Origin: Heterodera schachtii
Lineage: Eukaryota; Nematoda; Chromadorea; Rhabditida; Heteroderidae
Reading direction: 5' to 3'
Length of the DNA: 64,000 nucleotides
Assembly: GCA_023374025.1 (NCBI GenBank)
Contig: SIJG01000059.1
Span: forward strand, 203,286-267,285
Shown piece after piece: positions 1 through 12,900 of this stretch. The position numbers and the translations under genes are program-made. The number at the start of each line of letters is the position of its first letter. Position 1 is the stretch's first letter. Under the pieces are notes generated by a model that saw only the letters and a list, made by a program, of their open reading frames with translations, had not been told where the DNA came from and ran no database searches.

Positions 1-1499
1 ATATAAAAAATTAACCTTAAGTTTTCTTGATTTTGCCAAATAAATATTTAAATGTTTATTCTTTTTATAATAATTCTAAAACAATAACAAATAATGTATC
101 TTTAAAATAATAAACCATTAATATGAAAATTTATGAAAAGGAATTAATATAAAATATTAAAACATTTAACTGTTCCTGATAAAAATATCATGAAAATAAA
201 ATGAATTATTCTTTTAAAATAATTAATTTTTATGAAAAGATTTTGTCCCTAATCACGGATTCCAAAATATTGGATTGATTAATCTCAATTATTTAATGCT
301 TCTCTAATAGTATATATTTTTAGTTCCACATTATATATATTATATACTGCATTTTTTAATTTGATGTTCTTAATATCTTATATTTATAATTTGTATTAGA
401 GCTGATATATAATTAAGTTGAAAGCATTTAACGCTATTATTTATTTTGTAGTTTTAAAACTTATGTCATGTCAAATAAATAATTTTTGATTTATCAATAT
501 TATTGTAATATCCTAATTGATCATTTGGCTAAAATATCATTCCCTTAATTGGAATTATTCGTATTTTTCGAATTCTAATTTTATATTTAATTTTTGGATT
601 TTCTATTATGTTATTTATTTATATATTTAGTATCATTTAGTATCTGCAATTGTTTAAATTCATAATTAATTTATATTTGAATTATTAGAATATAAAACTT
701 AAAACCTAAGATAATAATGAAATTATTTTAAAAATGTTTACATTTGTTGTTTTTTTTTATTAACTATTTATAAATAATTGATGTTGTTCATTGTAGGAAA
801 ATTAAGGTTTAAGAATATTTTTAAAATTATTTAAATAAAATGTTCCTTTAAAAATCATTGACACATAAGCATTTAAGTGAATAATAGTTTTATTATTTTA
901 ATAATTCGATCAAACACAAATTATTATGTACAATAATCATAAACCGAGACTAATCGCCTTTCAATTTGAATTGATCAATTAATAACACACTCGTCAATAA
1001 GTTCAAAGGAATCACTTAATCAATGAAAATTTATTAATCAGTTAGTATGGGGTTATCAATCAATGTTCTGTGCGTGCAATATTTTATACTTAGAAAATAT
1101 AAATAATAAACTAATTAATTTGAATTGAAACGATCGACTCGTGTTCGACCTTCTTGGACAATCAAAAGTTGATAGTATCTAGATAATACTGGTTTATTAT
1201 ATCTATTGTGCATTCATCTTTATACATATTTCCTAAATGTTTAATAAATATTACCTTTAAATAATTTTATTTAAGTAATTCTTTTTTTAATTTTTAATGG
1301 GAAGTAAATTAAAGTTAAATTATTTTTTCTATATATCTTCTAAATTATTATATTTCTGAGCAGCTAAAAGATTCCAAGAATTTTTTTTTGAAAATCATAT
1401 TTAATTTCGATTTGTTCTTGAAATTTTAAATTAAGTTCTTTGAAATCTTTATATTTTTAATGAAAAAAAATCAATATTTTTTCGAAAAAAAAAATTTTT
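1..1499. other. AT-rich intergenic DNA
   Basis: About 1.5 kb of A+T-dominated sequence with poly-A and poly-T runs and stops in all frames. I see no exon-like composition, RNA gene or clear repeat boundary here. The only modest rise in G+C is around 1120-1160, with no reading frame that I recognise. Confidence 0.6.
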
Positions 1500-1653
1500 T
1501 TCCCGTTCCCGGCGGGATTCCCGTTAAAATTGACGGGATTTCTACGGGAACGGGAAAAAAGCGGGAATCCAGTTCGGGAATCCCGCCCCGTTCTTTTTCA
1601 TTTTCCCGTTCCCGTTCCCGTTCCCGGAAATTTTTTTTTACCGGACTCTAATT
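1500..1653. repeat. GC-rich word-repeat island (CCCGTT)
   Basis: A sharply bounded GC-rich block in otherwise about 80% AT DNA. It iterates CCCGTT and its complement AACGGG in both orientations (1501-1570, then 1606-1626), so it can fold on itself. The right side ends with CCGGACTCTAATT; the CTCTAATT at 1646-1653 recurs at the edges of two other islands in this window (30413 and 37850). A 63-codon reading frame crosses it, but that frame (poly-Lys, then a Ser-Arg repeat) is simply the word repeat translated. I regard it as non-coding. Confidence 0.7.
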
Positions 1654-4600
1654 ATATTCATTTAAATTATTATTATTTTTAAATTTGAGTTATTTAAGTT
1701 AACCAATTTTTAATACCATTTTCTTAAGCTTATTTGATTATATAGCATTTGTATAGATTTATAAATTGATAATTTCAACTCTGACTAATTATGTGACTAT
1801 TTTTGTTTTTGATTAATTTCAGAAAAAACATTAAAATTATGTTTATAATTTTTTCTCGCTGATATTGACAGAATATATGTTTGGGCAAAAGGAAATGTTT
1901 TAAAATGTTTATCGCTTATTTTCTTATTGTTGATTCTTTGTTAGTCCGAAGAATAAATAATATATTTTTTTTTTGTAAAATTAATTTAAATACTTGTTTT
2001 TCTATTGAAACTTTTATAATTGGTTTTTTTGTATTTTTGTTTTTTTTTAGAAGTTATTTTCATTTTTATTGTTTCATATAATTTTTATTTATTTTTAAAT
2101 AATTACATACATAATATATAATGTAATTTTTTGTTTGAGTGCCAATATTTTATATATTACATAAAAGACATTTAATAAAAGTTTTCAGTCAAAATTTTGA
2201 TATATTTTATCAATCTTAATTTCGTTTTAATTATATTAAATCATCAATTTTTTTAATTTTTTAAAATTTAATTGATATTATTTGCTTTTCTTGGTGATTT
2301 CCAACTTCGATCTACAAAAGGTGATCGTTGGTCTCTTTTAAGTATTAAAGTTTTGTTTAATATCAATAAAATTATATTAATTTCTTTAATTTCTCTTTTT
2401 CATTCGTTTTTAAAAAATATAAATAATATTTATTTCTATTTTAATGAGATTTCGGTAATTGAAAATATTTTTTAAATATATGATAATTTTTAAATTTAAT
2501 AATACTGCTATTGTATTTATTTAGATTTCTTTTAATATATATATTTTTTAAGAAATAATTAATTTCGGTTTATTACTGAACTGGTGATTACTCAGATTTT
2601 TTTTAAAAATTATTTTGTTTTATTAAATTGATCAGCTCTTCTGATAAATTGCTGGAAGATGGGGACGTTAAAATATCATTCTTAAATAATAATCTTTTGC
2701 ATTATTATCTTTACTTAATTTTCGAGTTATATATATTTCAATTCTTGAATATTTTCTTTTGTTTTTCTTAATTGTATTATTTAGCAATGACTGACTAATT
2801 TTTACCAAATATTTAGAAAATAAAAAACATTTTGTCAATATATTACAAATAACAAAAATGCCTTATTAAATTTGACTCAAAACCCATCCAAAAATTCTTT
2901 TTTTTCAATAAATTTTTTGATAAACCCAAAACCTTCCCAGCGGCAAACTTAAAGAAATACCGGCTTAAAATTCCCCTAAAATGCAAAATTTGAACCAAAA
3001 TTCCACAAATTGTTAGGTGTTGAGTTGACTAATTTATTATAAACCCTTTTTTATCAACATAACAGAAAGATGAAATTTAATTATAAATAATAAACCAATA
3101 AATTCGAAATTAATAAAATAAAGAGACTTATTTTTAATTATTTAAGATATTATTTTTGAATTTTTTGGCTGATTTCTAAAAAAAATTTCCTTCATATTTT
3201 TTTTTGTATATTTTAGAATTAAATATATATTTATTTTATATTATATATTTATTTAAATTCTCTTTTTTTATTTTCTCTAAGTCTTTTTTTAAATCTATTA
3301 AAATCAAAATAATTTAATAGAAATATTGGAAACATATTTCTAATAGAATAATAATTTAATGATAATTTAAAATATCCATTTATTTTTTCTTTATAGTTAG
3401 TTAATATATTAATATTTATGTTTTATATTTTAAATTTTTGTTTATTAGAATAAAAAATTTATAAATAAATTTAATTTTTGTATAAAATTTTATAAGGTTC
3501 AAAAGTACTAATGTTAAATTTTTAAATAAATTTTTTTTTCATATTTAATTTATGCTATTCAAATATTCGCTATTTTTCATTAGTTTTTTTCTCTTTATTT
3601 GAATTATATTAATAATAAATTATTATTTTCTCTCGTTCTCGCATGTACTTTCCTTCTTTTTTTTGATTGGCTTCTTAAAATATTTTTCTTTTTTTATCCA
3701 TTTTATGTTGAATTTTATTCGCTCTTTAAACAATTGGTGTACAATTTATAAATTTAATATTGCATTTATTTAACATCGTTTGACAATTTTATTAAAAATG
3801 CAATTTTCATTTACGAATTGAGAAAATAAACAAAAAATATAATTTTATAAAATGTTAAAATATTATGGCTACTCAATGTTATTTTGCAAATTTTTTTAAT
3901 GATTTTTTCTTATCAACTTATTAATTTACTTTGGAATAACGAAGAAATAAACAAATATTCATTGCTTTTTTTTGTTGATGCTTGTTTTATTATATTGAAA
4001 AAATATAAAAAATATGAATATAAATATACTTCTTATATTATATTTTTTAAATATTTTATATTTAAATATATTTTTAATCATTTTTTTAGAAATGCCTATT
4101 CATTTATATGAGCAATGATGGTCAGCAGAAATGATGAAAGTATTGTTGTAATCATAATTAATTTTTATATAATTAATTTTCTAATTATTAAAAAATAATA
4201 ATTAATAATTGATTTCAATGTACGACCAATGTAAAATATTATCAGTTGAGATTAAAACTAATTGAATGCCTCTGCACTTTCAGATCTTTTTAAGAGTAAA
4301 TAAAATTTTAGCATATATTTTCATGATTAGTTCTGTGCTTTGTTATTATGATGGCAAGATATTAATTTGTCAAATTTATTTACATTTATCCTTTCATTAT
4401 GGTGAAATCAAAATATATATCTCTTGCAAATTAAAAAAAATCAAAAATTTGAAACATTGAACATTATATGTAAATGCTAATTTAACTTTTCCACATTAAA
4501 TTTTGTCAATAACAATTTAATAAGCAAAAAATGGTGCACCAGTATAGTATTGTGTACTATCAAATTAGTTAAATCAGTAATTGCCCTCCTTTCAGATTAA

Positions 4601-4739
4601 TATTTGAAATCCCTTATTTAATATATTTATGTTTTCGTATTAATGAATCAAAATTAATTATTTATTATTAATAAAGGAAAAAACATTTTAAATAAATTAA
4701 AACATTAAAATAACCCAAAAATACATAGAAAAAAAATTT
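1654..4739. other. AT-rich intergenic DNA with one repeat relic
   Basis: No gene seen. A segment at about 2278-2306 containing CTTGGTGATTTCCAAC is repeated in inverted orientation at about 39388-39420, which marks it as an old dispersed repeat. A slightly more balanced stretch at 2870-3010 has scattered C-runs but no credible frame. Short reading frames of 60-75 codons here are rich in Phe, Ile, Leu and Asn, as expected of AT-rich non-coding DNA. Confidence 0.5.
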
Positions 4740-4850
4740 ACACCATCAGGACTTGAACTTGCCCATCCTCCTCAGAAAGATGCCTAAGAATCCCCATACA
4801 CTCGGGGATTCTGAGGCATCAACGAAGTCCAAATCGAAAACTGATTCAAA
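4740..4850. repeat. Hairpin with B-box-like flank
   Basis: ATGCCTAAGAATCCCC (4780-4795) pairs with GGGGATTCTGAGGCAT (4804-4819) over 16 positions with one mismatch and an 8-base loop, so either strand can form a strong hairpin. On the minus strand the neighbouring segment (about 4748-4765) contains GTTCAAGTCC, which resembles the tRNA T-loop / RNA polymerase III B box. No matching A box or complete cloverleaf was found. It could be a tRNA-derived SINE fragment, a small-RNA precursor or the end of a dispersed element. The hairpin is certain; the rest is inference. Confidence 0.45.
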
Positions 4851-6959
4851 TTAAATCAATTAATTTATATGAAAAAATGAAATAATAAATGATATTTTTT
4901 CTTAGCTGTTTTTAATTAAATACTGTTTCCATATTTTATCAATATTTCAGTAAGTTGCCACATTTTTTTCTTTCATTTACGACCTATAATTGATTATTAA
5001 AATTAACAAAATTGGTTTAAACATATATTATTTTGTTTTTTTAATGAAAAGCAAAAATCCGTGCACTTTTTTGGGAATCAATTAAAATCTTTTAAATTTA
5101 TATTGGTATAAATTCCAAAACTTGAATAAGCTTAAAATTTTGAATAGTTTATTTATTATCATTTTAGATCATTTAGTTTTTCGATTGAATTGTCCTGTTT
5201 TATTGAATGTTAACACTAAGATGAAAAAAAAAATCACCTCGTGACGTTGTTCTATTTCATTTGCTTTTCTTGATCATCTTATTGCATATAAATGATCTTT
5301 AAATTATTAAAATTTCTTGTTTAGATAAATCATGTTGCAATTTAAGTGCTTTCATATAGCTTTTATTAAATAAAATGTTTAAATTTAAATCCAAAAAGTC
5401 AAATGTTGATGAGCTACAATATTTAGAGAACCTTGACAAAAATTATAAAAAAATGTGTCAATTATTTCAGTCTTTTTATATAACAATTAACTAATATTAC
5501 GGTGTAAAATAAGTTCTAAATTTTGATAATTTAATAGTAATTTTAAGTAAAATTATTGTTATTCATTCCATATTACTTACTTTGAGATTAATTGTATTTT
5601 ATCTTTTAATTTTAATTATTAAATTTTATTCATTAAAAATTTATACATTATTCGCAGATTTTGATAAATTTAAACAAATAAATTTGTATTCTTTTTATAT
5701 TACTTTTTCAAATTTTCTTATATTTTTTTATTAATAAAAGCTCTTCCATTATTTTTTTTATTTGAATATTTAAGTTAAGCGTATAAAATTCACTTTCCCA
5801 AAATATTTTCTATCTTGTGCGTAGCTTGCAGTGTTTGTAGAATTCCCTATACCAATACTCTTTTATTGTCTTTTTATATTTTTTTTATCAAAGTTATTAA
5901 TAATTTAATAAAAAAGTTATAAACTTGTTTGTTCTAAATTTTATTTTTGGCCAAACATTTAAAATAATAATAAACAAACAAACTATTTTTAAATTGTGTT
6001 AATAAATGACGCTTTTATCTAAATCAATTACATTAATTCATTTAAATTGTTTTATTATTTTAAATTGGATTATTTCAATTAAGAATAGAAAATTCACTTT
6101 TCCTATATTATTTTTTATCTGGTACACAAGTTCGTGAACTGCGGACCTTTTAATTTTTAACGCAAATTCATTTTTATTGTCTTTTCATATTACGTCTAAA
6201 TAATTCCAATTCAATTCAATCAAAACTTTGACTACAAATTTTAATTATAAACATATTATTTTATTGAATAAATTTTTGCTCTGTTAATTAATTTTAGGGT
6301 AATAATATTACTTCATTTAAATGTAAAAAATTATTTGCTTTTTTAATTATATTTTCAAATATTTTTTTCTCATATTTAGGGTTAATTTATATTCAGTTGT
6401 TACTTTTTTAAAGTTTTTTTTAATATGCATAGAAATTAAATATAAAATTCTATTAATTTTCTCTTACACTTATTAGTTGCTGAAGCGTTTTTTAAAAACT
6501 GCCATCTTTGAAAATTGAAAATATTTTTTTTAATTTACATAATTTTTTAAATAAAATTATGATTTTTAATGAATAAAGAAAATATATAAATTTTGTTATT
6601 TTATCTTAATTGTTTAATGAGTTACAATAATAATTTAAAAGAAATTTTTTAGTAGTGTTTTTTGTGTAATTAATTATCGATGTTCTAATTCAAGATAATT
6701 CTCTTTGATTGAAATTTATTAAAGATTATTATTTTTTTTATTTGTTGATTTTACTGATAACGTAGGATTAATGATTTATCCTTATTTTATTATTATTGCA
6801 ACGATTGTTTTTCGCGTTAAATTCAAAAATTTTTACATCCATCAATTTTCCTTTTTTGTTGTATTCGTTTTTTCTCTCGTTTTTATATATTTTGCACTTT
6901 TTAATTATAGTAATAAAATTACAAAAATTAGTGCTTTTCTACTGTACTTCATATTTTTT
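4851..6959. other. AT-rich DNA with two diverged copies of a dispersed repeat
   Basis: No gene seen. Segments at about 5767-5925 and 6061-6225 are diverged copies of a repeat of about 150 bp that also occurs near 34745-34890 and 35905-36045. The shared order is TTTAAATTAAG, then ACTTTCCC with a T-rich run, a more GC-balanced 50-base stretch, a poly-T/TATATT run and AATTCCAATTCAATTCAATCAAA. A short segment at about 6483-6512 (CTGCCATCTTTGA) recurs inverted at about 21440-21468. Confidence 0.45.
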
Positions 6960-7470
6960 TGCGCATATGCTATTCCATGAAAAGCTCAAAAATACCATTT
7001 TTACTTGTTTTCCTTTCAATCAAAGCGAGTTTTTAGCACATATAAAAACATATTTTGGGCTTTTTTGGAATAAAAATAGTTTTTGTCACATATTTTGGCG
7101 AATTTTTGAAAAAATTTGACTTTTTATTACAAAAATGTCTTTTTTGGCACTCAAATTCTTGGTCAATGCCCAAAAATTTTCAAATTTTCTTTTTTTTAAA
7201 TTTTTTTGACCCTTTTCATGACTTTTTTTCACTTTTAAAGCAAAATTTCAATTTTTTCGCAAAGAAAATCAGAAAAATAAATCAATCTTAGAGAGCGAGA
7301 AAAAATTACTTCAAAAATCATTGAAATGCTTTTAAAGAATTGTGCTAGCGAGATGTATAAAAAATGAGATTTTTTTGAGAAATTCACTTATTTTTTGGGC
7401 ACTTATTTTCAAATTTTTAGCACATATTTTGGCCTTTTTTGGGGTTTTTAGCACATATAAATCCGTTCCC
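6960..7470. repeat. Degenerate dispersed element with CACATATTTTGG motifs
   Basis: Contains several subterminal-type motifs of the form (A)GCACATATTTTGG or TAGCACATATAAA at about 7036, 7086, 7415 and 7450. This is the same architecture as the clearer hAT-like element at 54387-54918. The right end reads TAAATCCGTTCCCTG; CAGGG on the complementary strand is typical of a hAT terminus, but I found no matching left terminus or target duplication. Part of the body (7316-7400, with GTGCTAGCGAGATG) has a diverged counterpart at about 36755-36860 (TTTTGCTAGCGAAATGG). Likely an old MITE relic. A 107-codon frame across it looks spurious. Confidence 0.4.
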
Positions 7471-8311
7471 TGCTAATTACTTCTCGGTAAAGTAGTGTTG
7501 AATTTAAAGTCGATTTTTCTTATAATAATTTATTTTTTTATCGGTTCTCCTCCAATGTCTTTGGTTATGCTTCATTGAAAAAAAGTATAAACGAAATACA
7601 ATTGATTATAAATTACAAAGTTTTTTATCTATTTGTTTATTTGAATTTTTAATTTCAGAAAATTTGATGAATAACTAGATAAATTTTAAATAAAGTTATT
7701 ATTGTCTCGTTTATCGCTTCTGTAAAACATCGCTTTTTTCTGATTGAATTACACATTTAAAAAATATAATAATTGTAAAAATCCCGAGCGTATCAGCAGA
7801 AGAATTTGTCCATAAATTGATCAAAAATAAGAAATGGATGTTTATTTAGTAAATTCTTTAATAAAAAGAAATAATTAAGCAAAAAATAATTGATAAACAA
7901 AAAATAATAAACAATTTAATTATCTTTTATTTCAATATCATTAGGTAAAAAATATAATTTTTTTTTTTTTATAAAAATTTGCAACTATGCTTATTTATAC
8001 TTTATGTTTCAAATGCTATTTTTAAACTTTGTTCGTTAATTTTTTATTTTTTTTAGTGTTTTACCATCTTGATTAATTGTGCCGTATAAGATGCATTTTG
8101 TTCCATCCTTACTTAACAATAGCATATTTTTACTTTAATACATGTTAATATTATAATAAATGTTTTGTTTCTCTTCTATTTAGATATTTTTAAAAAGATA
8201 AGTTTTTTTAAAGCAGCGATTGGACAATAATTTAATAAGTTTTTATTAATTTACCTAAATTAATATATATATTTAATATATTAAATTTTTAAATTATATT
8301 TTAATCTATTT
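7471..8311. other. AT-rich intergenic DNA
   Basis: No gene, RNA or bounded repeat recognised. Homopolymer T runs dominate. Confidence 0.5.
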
Positions 8312-8410
8312 AAAATGCAGCAATAATTATGTTGTCAAATTGCACACCTTGAAATATTATAATCAAATTAAAAAATAAATAATTTGAAATATTATTTTTA
8401 ACAATTTAGA
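8312..8410 (+). repeat. Duplicated segment, copy 1
   Basis: About 100 bases beginning AAAATGCAGCAATAATTAT and containing CACACCTTGAAATATTATAA. They recur in the same orientation at 9118-9216 with roughly 90% identity by eye. The copies are about 806 bp apart, so this is either a dispersed repeat or a relic of a tandem duplication. Confidence 0.7.
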
Positions 8411-8528
8411 ATAAATTAAATGATCAAATGAATTCGAAATCATTGAGATTAAAAAATGAAAAAATTAGGCTTTAAGCAAGCGATAGTGAATTTAAAAATT
8501 TCTGTTTAAAAATAGTATAAAAAGTAAA

Positions 8529-8594
8529 ATGCCAAAAACAAATATTGGCTCCAAACAACAACCACGACAGAATTCGGACAATGAACAAGATTAA
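8529..8594 (+). other. Exon-like micro-ORF island
   Basis: A 66-base stretch clearly richer in G+C than its surroundings and open from an ATG for 21 codons, starting MPKTNIGSKQQ and ending in an acidic tail before TAA. The hydrophilic, balanced composition differs from the Phe/Ile/Asn pattern of chance frames here. The opening resembles in style the N-termini of some Helitron-encoded proteins, but this is a weak impression from memory. It may be a pseudo-exon or chance. Confidence 0.2.
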
Positions 8595-9117
8595 AAAAAT
8601 CCATTGGAAAATTAATTATCAATGCTTAATATAAATCTATCAAATTTATAATTAATAAGAATTAATATAATTATTTTACAAAACTAAAATCGTAATGAAA
8701 ATAAATACAGTTTTAATGAGTTAAATAAATATGAAAAATAAAAATTATACAAAAAAACAAAATGACAATTACAAAAAAAGAGAAAGTTTAGAAAATCATT
8801 TTTCAGTATTCTCGATTGTTATTTTTTATTATATATAATTTATTTATTTGTTTTAAATTAATCTCTTTTAATTAATTTTGCTATAATAACATTATTATTT
8901 GCTAAAGCAAATTAAATAATCTCACTATTGGGCTTAATCTGCTATAAAATATAAGAATTGATACTCGATTTTTTCAGTAAAGACTTGATCATTAATTTAT
9001 TATGAAAAAGTTTATTGAAATATTTCAATTAGAAGTTAATATTTAAATATTACTAAATTAATAATTGAAAAATGTCAAATAATAATCAATAAAAAATCAT
9101 TTTATTGATCAAAATAA

Positions 9118-9216
9118 AAAATGCAGCAATAATTATTTTGTCAAATTTCACACCTTGAAATATTATAATTAAATTAAAAAATAAATAATTTAAAATTAAT
9201 TTTTAACAATTTAGAA
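9118..9216 (+). repeat. Duplicated segment, copy 2
   Basis: Second copy of the 100-bp segment at 8312-8410, same orientation. It differs by a few substitutions and by an altered run after AAATAATTT. Confidence 0.7.
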
Positions 9217-9360
9217 AATTATTATAGCAAATCACAAATTAAAATTTGCACCAGCAGCGTGCAAAACAAAAAAACCAACCGCCCGCTAAACATTGCATTT
9301 AAAATAATAGTATAAATTGCTAATTAGAAAAATAACTTTAAAATTAAGGTTGTATTTCCC

Positions 9361-9408
9361 ATGTTGGCCGGAAGTGCCGCAGCGCGAGATGTCGGCGGGC
9401 GCGCGATG
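9361..9408. repeat. CpG-dense GC-rich island
   Basis: About 48 bases of roughly 70% G+C with many CpG dinucleotides, including GCCGCAGCGCGAGATG and CGGCGGGCGCGCG, in surroundings of about 20% G+C. GCGCG and CGCGC can pair across the GATGTCGG region. It shares the CGCCGA-type core, read on the minus strand as CGCCGACAT, with the GC-rich cores at 43872 and 46327. Probably the conserved end or hairpin of a short mobile element. No credible protein is encoded. Confidence 0.45.
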
Positions 9409-9910
9409 AAAATTAATTTTTAATATAATAACCCAAAAACCGAAATTATTATAATTATAAAAAATATTTAGGTTCAAGATAAACTGTAAGAAAATAGAGC
9501 TTAACAAAAAATGCTATCTTTGCAATCATTATCATTGTTATATTAACTATTTAATCAATTCACTTAATTTTCTTTATTCTAAAATAATTAAATTAATGAA
9601 AAAATAACAAAAGTTATATTTTCCTAAAATATAATAAAAACTAAATATACTATTCAAAATAATCAAAAATTGTTGTATTTATTTAATTCATTATAAAATT
9701 TTAAATGCATATTTTCGTCAGTATGCTCTTGATTAAAATTTAAAATAGTACATTATAAACTATATATAATATGAAAAGTATATGAATTAATTTTAAAAAT
9801 TAACTATTTAATTTAAATTTTATCAAATGATTTAAAAAAATAACCAGCACAAAATGCGAGTTTAAAGTTTAAACACTACGGTAAATGCAAAATCAATTTA
9901 AAAAGAATAT
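9409..9910. other. AT-rich DNA left of the satellite
   Basis: No gene recognised. It is unrelated to the satellite monomer, which begins abruptly near 9911. Confidence 0.5.
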
Positions 9911-12900
9911 GAATGAAATTGTTTATAATCAAAATAGAGAATTCAAAAATAATTAACTAAAAAAACATAATATTTTTTTGAATAATTAAATTACTGGTTC
10001 AGAATATAAGATTGTAAACATTCTGTATTCTGTAATTTTCACGCTTAAATTTTAAAATTAAATATAATAAACAATTTAACGAAATATTAAATTATTTTAT
10101 GTCTAAATCAAAATTTAAATTAAATATTTATTTTCTATCTTAAGAAAATCTAAAATCTATTGAAATTTTTTTAAATAATTTGCAAAATAAATTATATTAT
10201 TATCATTAATAAATCTTTAAATAATTGATTTAATATAAAATTCATAACATAATTTATCATAAATTAAAAAATTTTTGAGAAATATTTTCCACATAAAAAT
10301 ATGTTTATATTATTTGAAATCATAAGAAAAATTTTAGATAATGTTTTGCGTTTATAAATTAAAAATTTAAAAAAAATGAAATTATAAATTTTTTAAAATT
10401 ATTAATAAAAAAAATCCGACAAAAAATTTGGATTTATGACTTAAAATGAAATTATTTTATTATTTATTTAATCTAATCCTTTAATATGATAATTTATTTA
10501 TGCAAATCAATTTATTTTCTTTTATTATATTCTTTATTATTTTTAGCATATTTTTATTTTTATGCATTAAGAAGGTTTGAAATGTTTTAAAAATTCTATG
10601 TCAATTTCAATTAAATCAAATCAATAATAATTTGAATTTTAATTATTTTGTACATATTTTTTAAACATAATAAATTTTAAAATTAAATTTGAATTAAAGA
10701 AAATTTTTAATTGTTTTGCTTACATATATTAATATAATAACAACCATGAATAAACTTTTTTATTTTTTTAATCTTAACTAGCATTGTTTATTTAGCAATC
10801 TGTACTGTTTTGTCAAATTTGTCCTATTTGGTAGGGTCCAAAACCGACAAATCTAAATTTTTTCCTTATTTCAAAATAAAAATCTAAGTCTTTAAGTTTA
10901 AGTTTTTACCCCAAACAAAGAATGTTTTATGAATGAAATTGTTTATAATCAAAATAGAGAATTCAAAAATAATTAACTAAAAAAACATAATATTTTTTTG
11001 AATAATTAAATTACTGGTTCAGAATATAAGATTGTAAACATTCTGTATTCTGTAATTTTCACGCTTAAATTTTAAAATTAAATATAATAAACAATTTAAC
11101 GAAATATTAAATTATTTTATGTCTAAATCAAAATTTAAATTAAATATTTATTTTCTATCTTAAGAAAATCTAAAATCTATTGAAATTTTTTTAAATAATT
11201 TGCAAAATAAATTATATTATTATCATTAATAAATCTTTAAATAATTGATTTAATATAAAATTCATAACATAATTTATCATAAATTAATAAATTTTTGAGA
11301 AATATTTTCCACATAAAAATAAGTTTATATTTTTTGAAATTATAAAAAAAAATTTAGATAATGTTTTGCGTTTATAAATTAAAAATTTAAAAAAAATGAA
11401 ATTATAAATTTTTTAAAATCATTAATAAAAAAAAATTCGTCAAAAAAATTGGATTTATGACTTAAAATGAAATTATTTTATTATTTATTTAATCTAATCC
11501 TTTAATATGATAATTTATTTATGCAAATCAATTTATTTTCTTTTATTATATTCTTTATTATTTTTAGCATATTTTTATTTTTATGCATTAAGAAGGTTTG
11601 AAATGTTTTAAAAATTCTATGTCAATTTCAATTAAATCAAATCAATAATAATTTGAATTTTAATTATTTTGTACATATTTTTTAAACATAATAAATTTTA
11701 AAATTAAATTTGAATTAAAGAAAATTTTTAATTGTTTTGCTTACATATATTAATATAATAACAACCATGAATAAACTTTTTTATTTTTTTAATCTTAACT
11801 AGCATTGTTTATTTAGCAATCTGTACTGTTTTGTCAAATTTGTCCTATTTGGTAGGGTCCAAAACCGACAAATCTAAATTTTTTCCTTATTTCAAAATAA
11901 AAATCTAAGTCTTTAAGTTTAAGTTTTTACCCCAAACAAAGAATGTTTTATGAATGAAATTGTTTATAATCAAAATAGAGAATTCAAAAATAATTAACTA
12001 AAAAAACATAATATTTTTTTGAATAATTAAATTACTGGTTCAGAATATAAGATTGTAAACATTCTGTATTCTGTAATTTTCACGCTTAAATTTTAAAATT
12101 AAATATAATAAACAATTTAACGAAATATTAAATTATTTTATGTCTAAATCAAAATTTAAATTAAATATTTATTTTCTATCTTAAGAAAATCTAAAATCTA
12201 TTGAAATTTTTTTAAATAATTTGCAAAATAAATTATATTATTATCATTAATAAATCTTTAAATAATTGATTTAATATAAAATTCATAACATAATTTATCA
12301 TAAATTAATAAATTTTTGAGAAATATTTTCCACATAAAAATAAGTTTATATTTTTTGAAATTATAAAAAAAAATTTAGATAATGTTTTGCGTTTATAAAT
12401 TAAAAATTTAAAAAAAATGAAATTATAAATTTTTTAAAATCATTAATAAAAAAAAATTCGTCAAAAAAATTGGATTTATGACTTAAAATGAAATTATTTT
12501 ATTATTTATTTAATCTAATCCTTTAATATGATAATTTATTTATGCAAATCAATTTATTTTCTTTTATTATATTCTTTATTATTTTTAGCATATTTTTATT
12601 TTTATGCATTAAGAAGGTTTGAAATGTTTTAAAAATTCTATGTCAATTTCAATTAAATCAAATCAATAATAATTTGAATTTTAATTATTTTGTACATATT
12701 TTTTAAACATAATAAATTTTAAAATTAAATTTGAATTAAAGAAAATTTTTAATTGTTTTGCTTACATATATTAATATAATAACAACCATGAATAAACTTT
12801 TTTATTTTTTTAATCTTAACTAGCATTGTTTATTTAGCAATCTGTACTGTTTTGTCAAATTTGTCCTATTTGGTAGGGTCCAAAACCGACAAATCTAAAT

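Noticed and set aside
4740..4850. A tRNA gene on the minus strand
   Set aside because: Only a B-box-like sequence is present. There is no A box, no acceptor stem and the T stem does not pair properly.
6796..7119. 107-codon plus-strand frame
   Set aside because: Phe-rich translation of a T-rich degenerate repeat, with an overlapping frame of similar quality.
7440..7475. A complete hAT element ending at TCCGTTCCCTG
   Set aside because: The terminus looks right, but no left end or 8-bp duplication could be found, so only a degenerate relic is reported.
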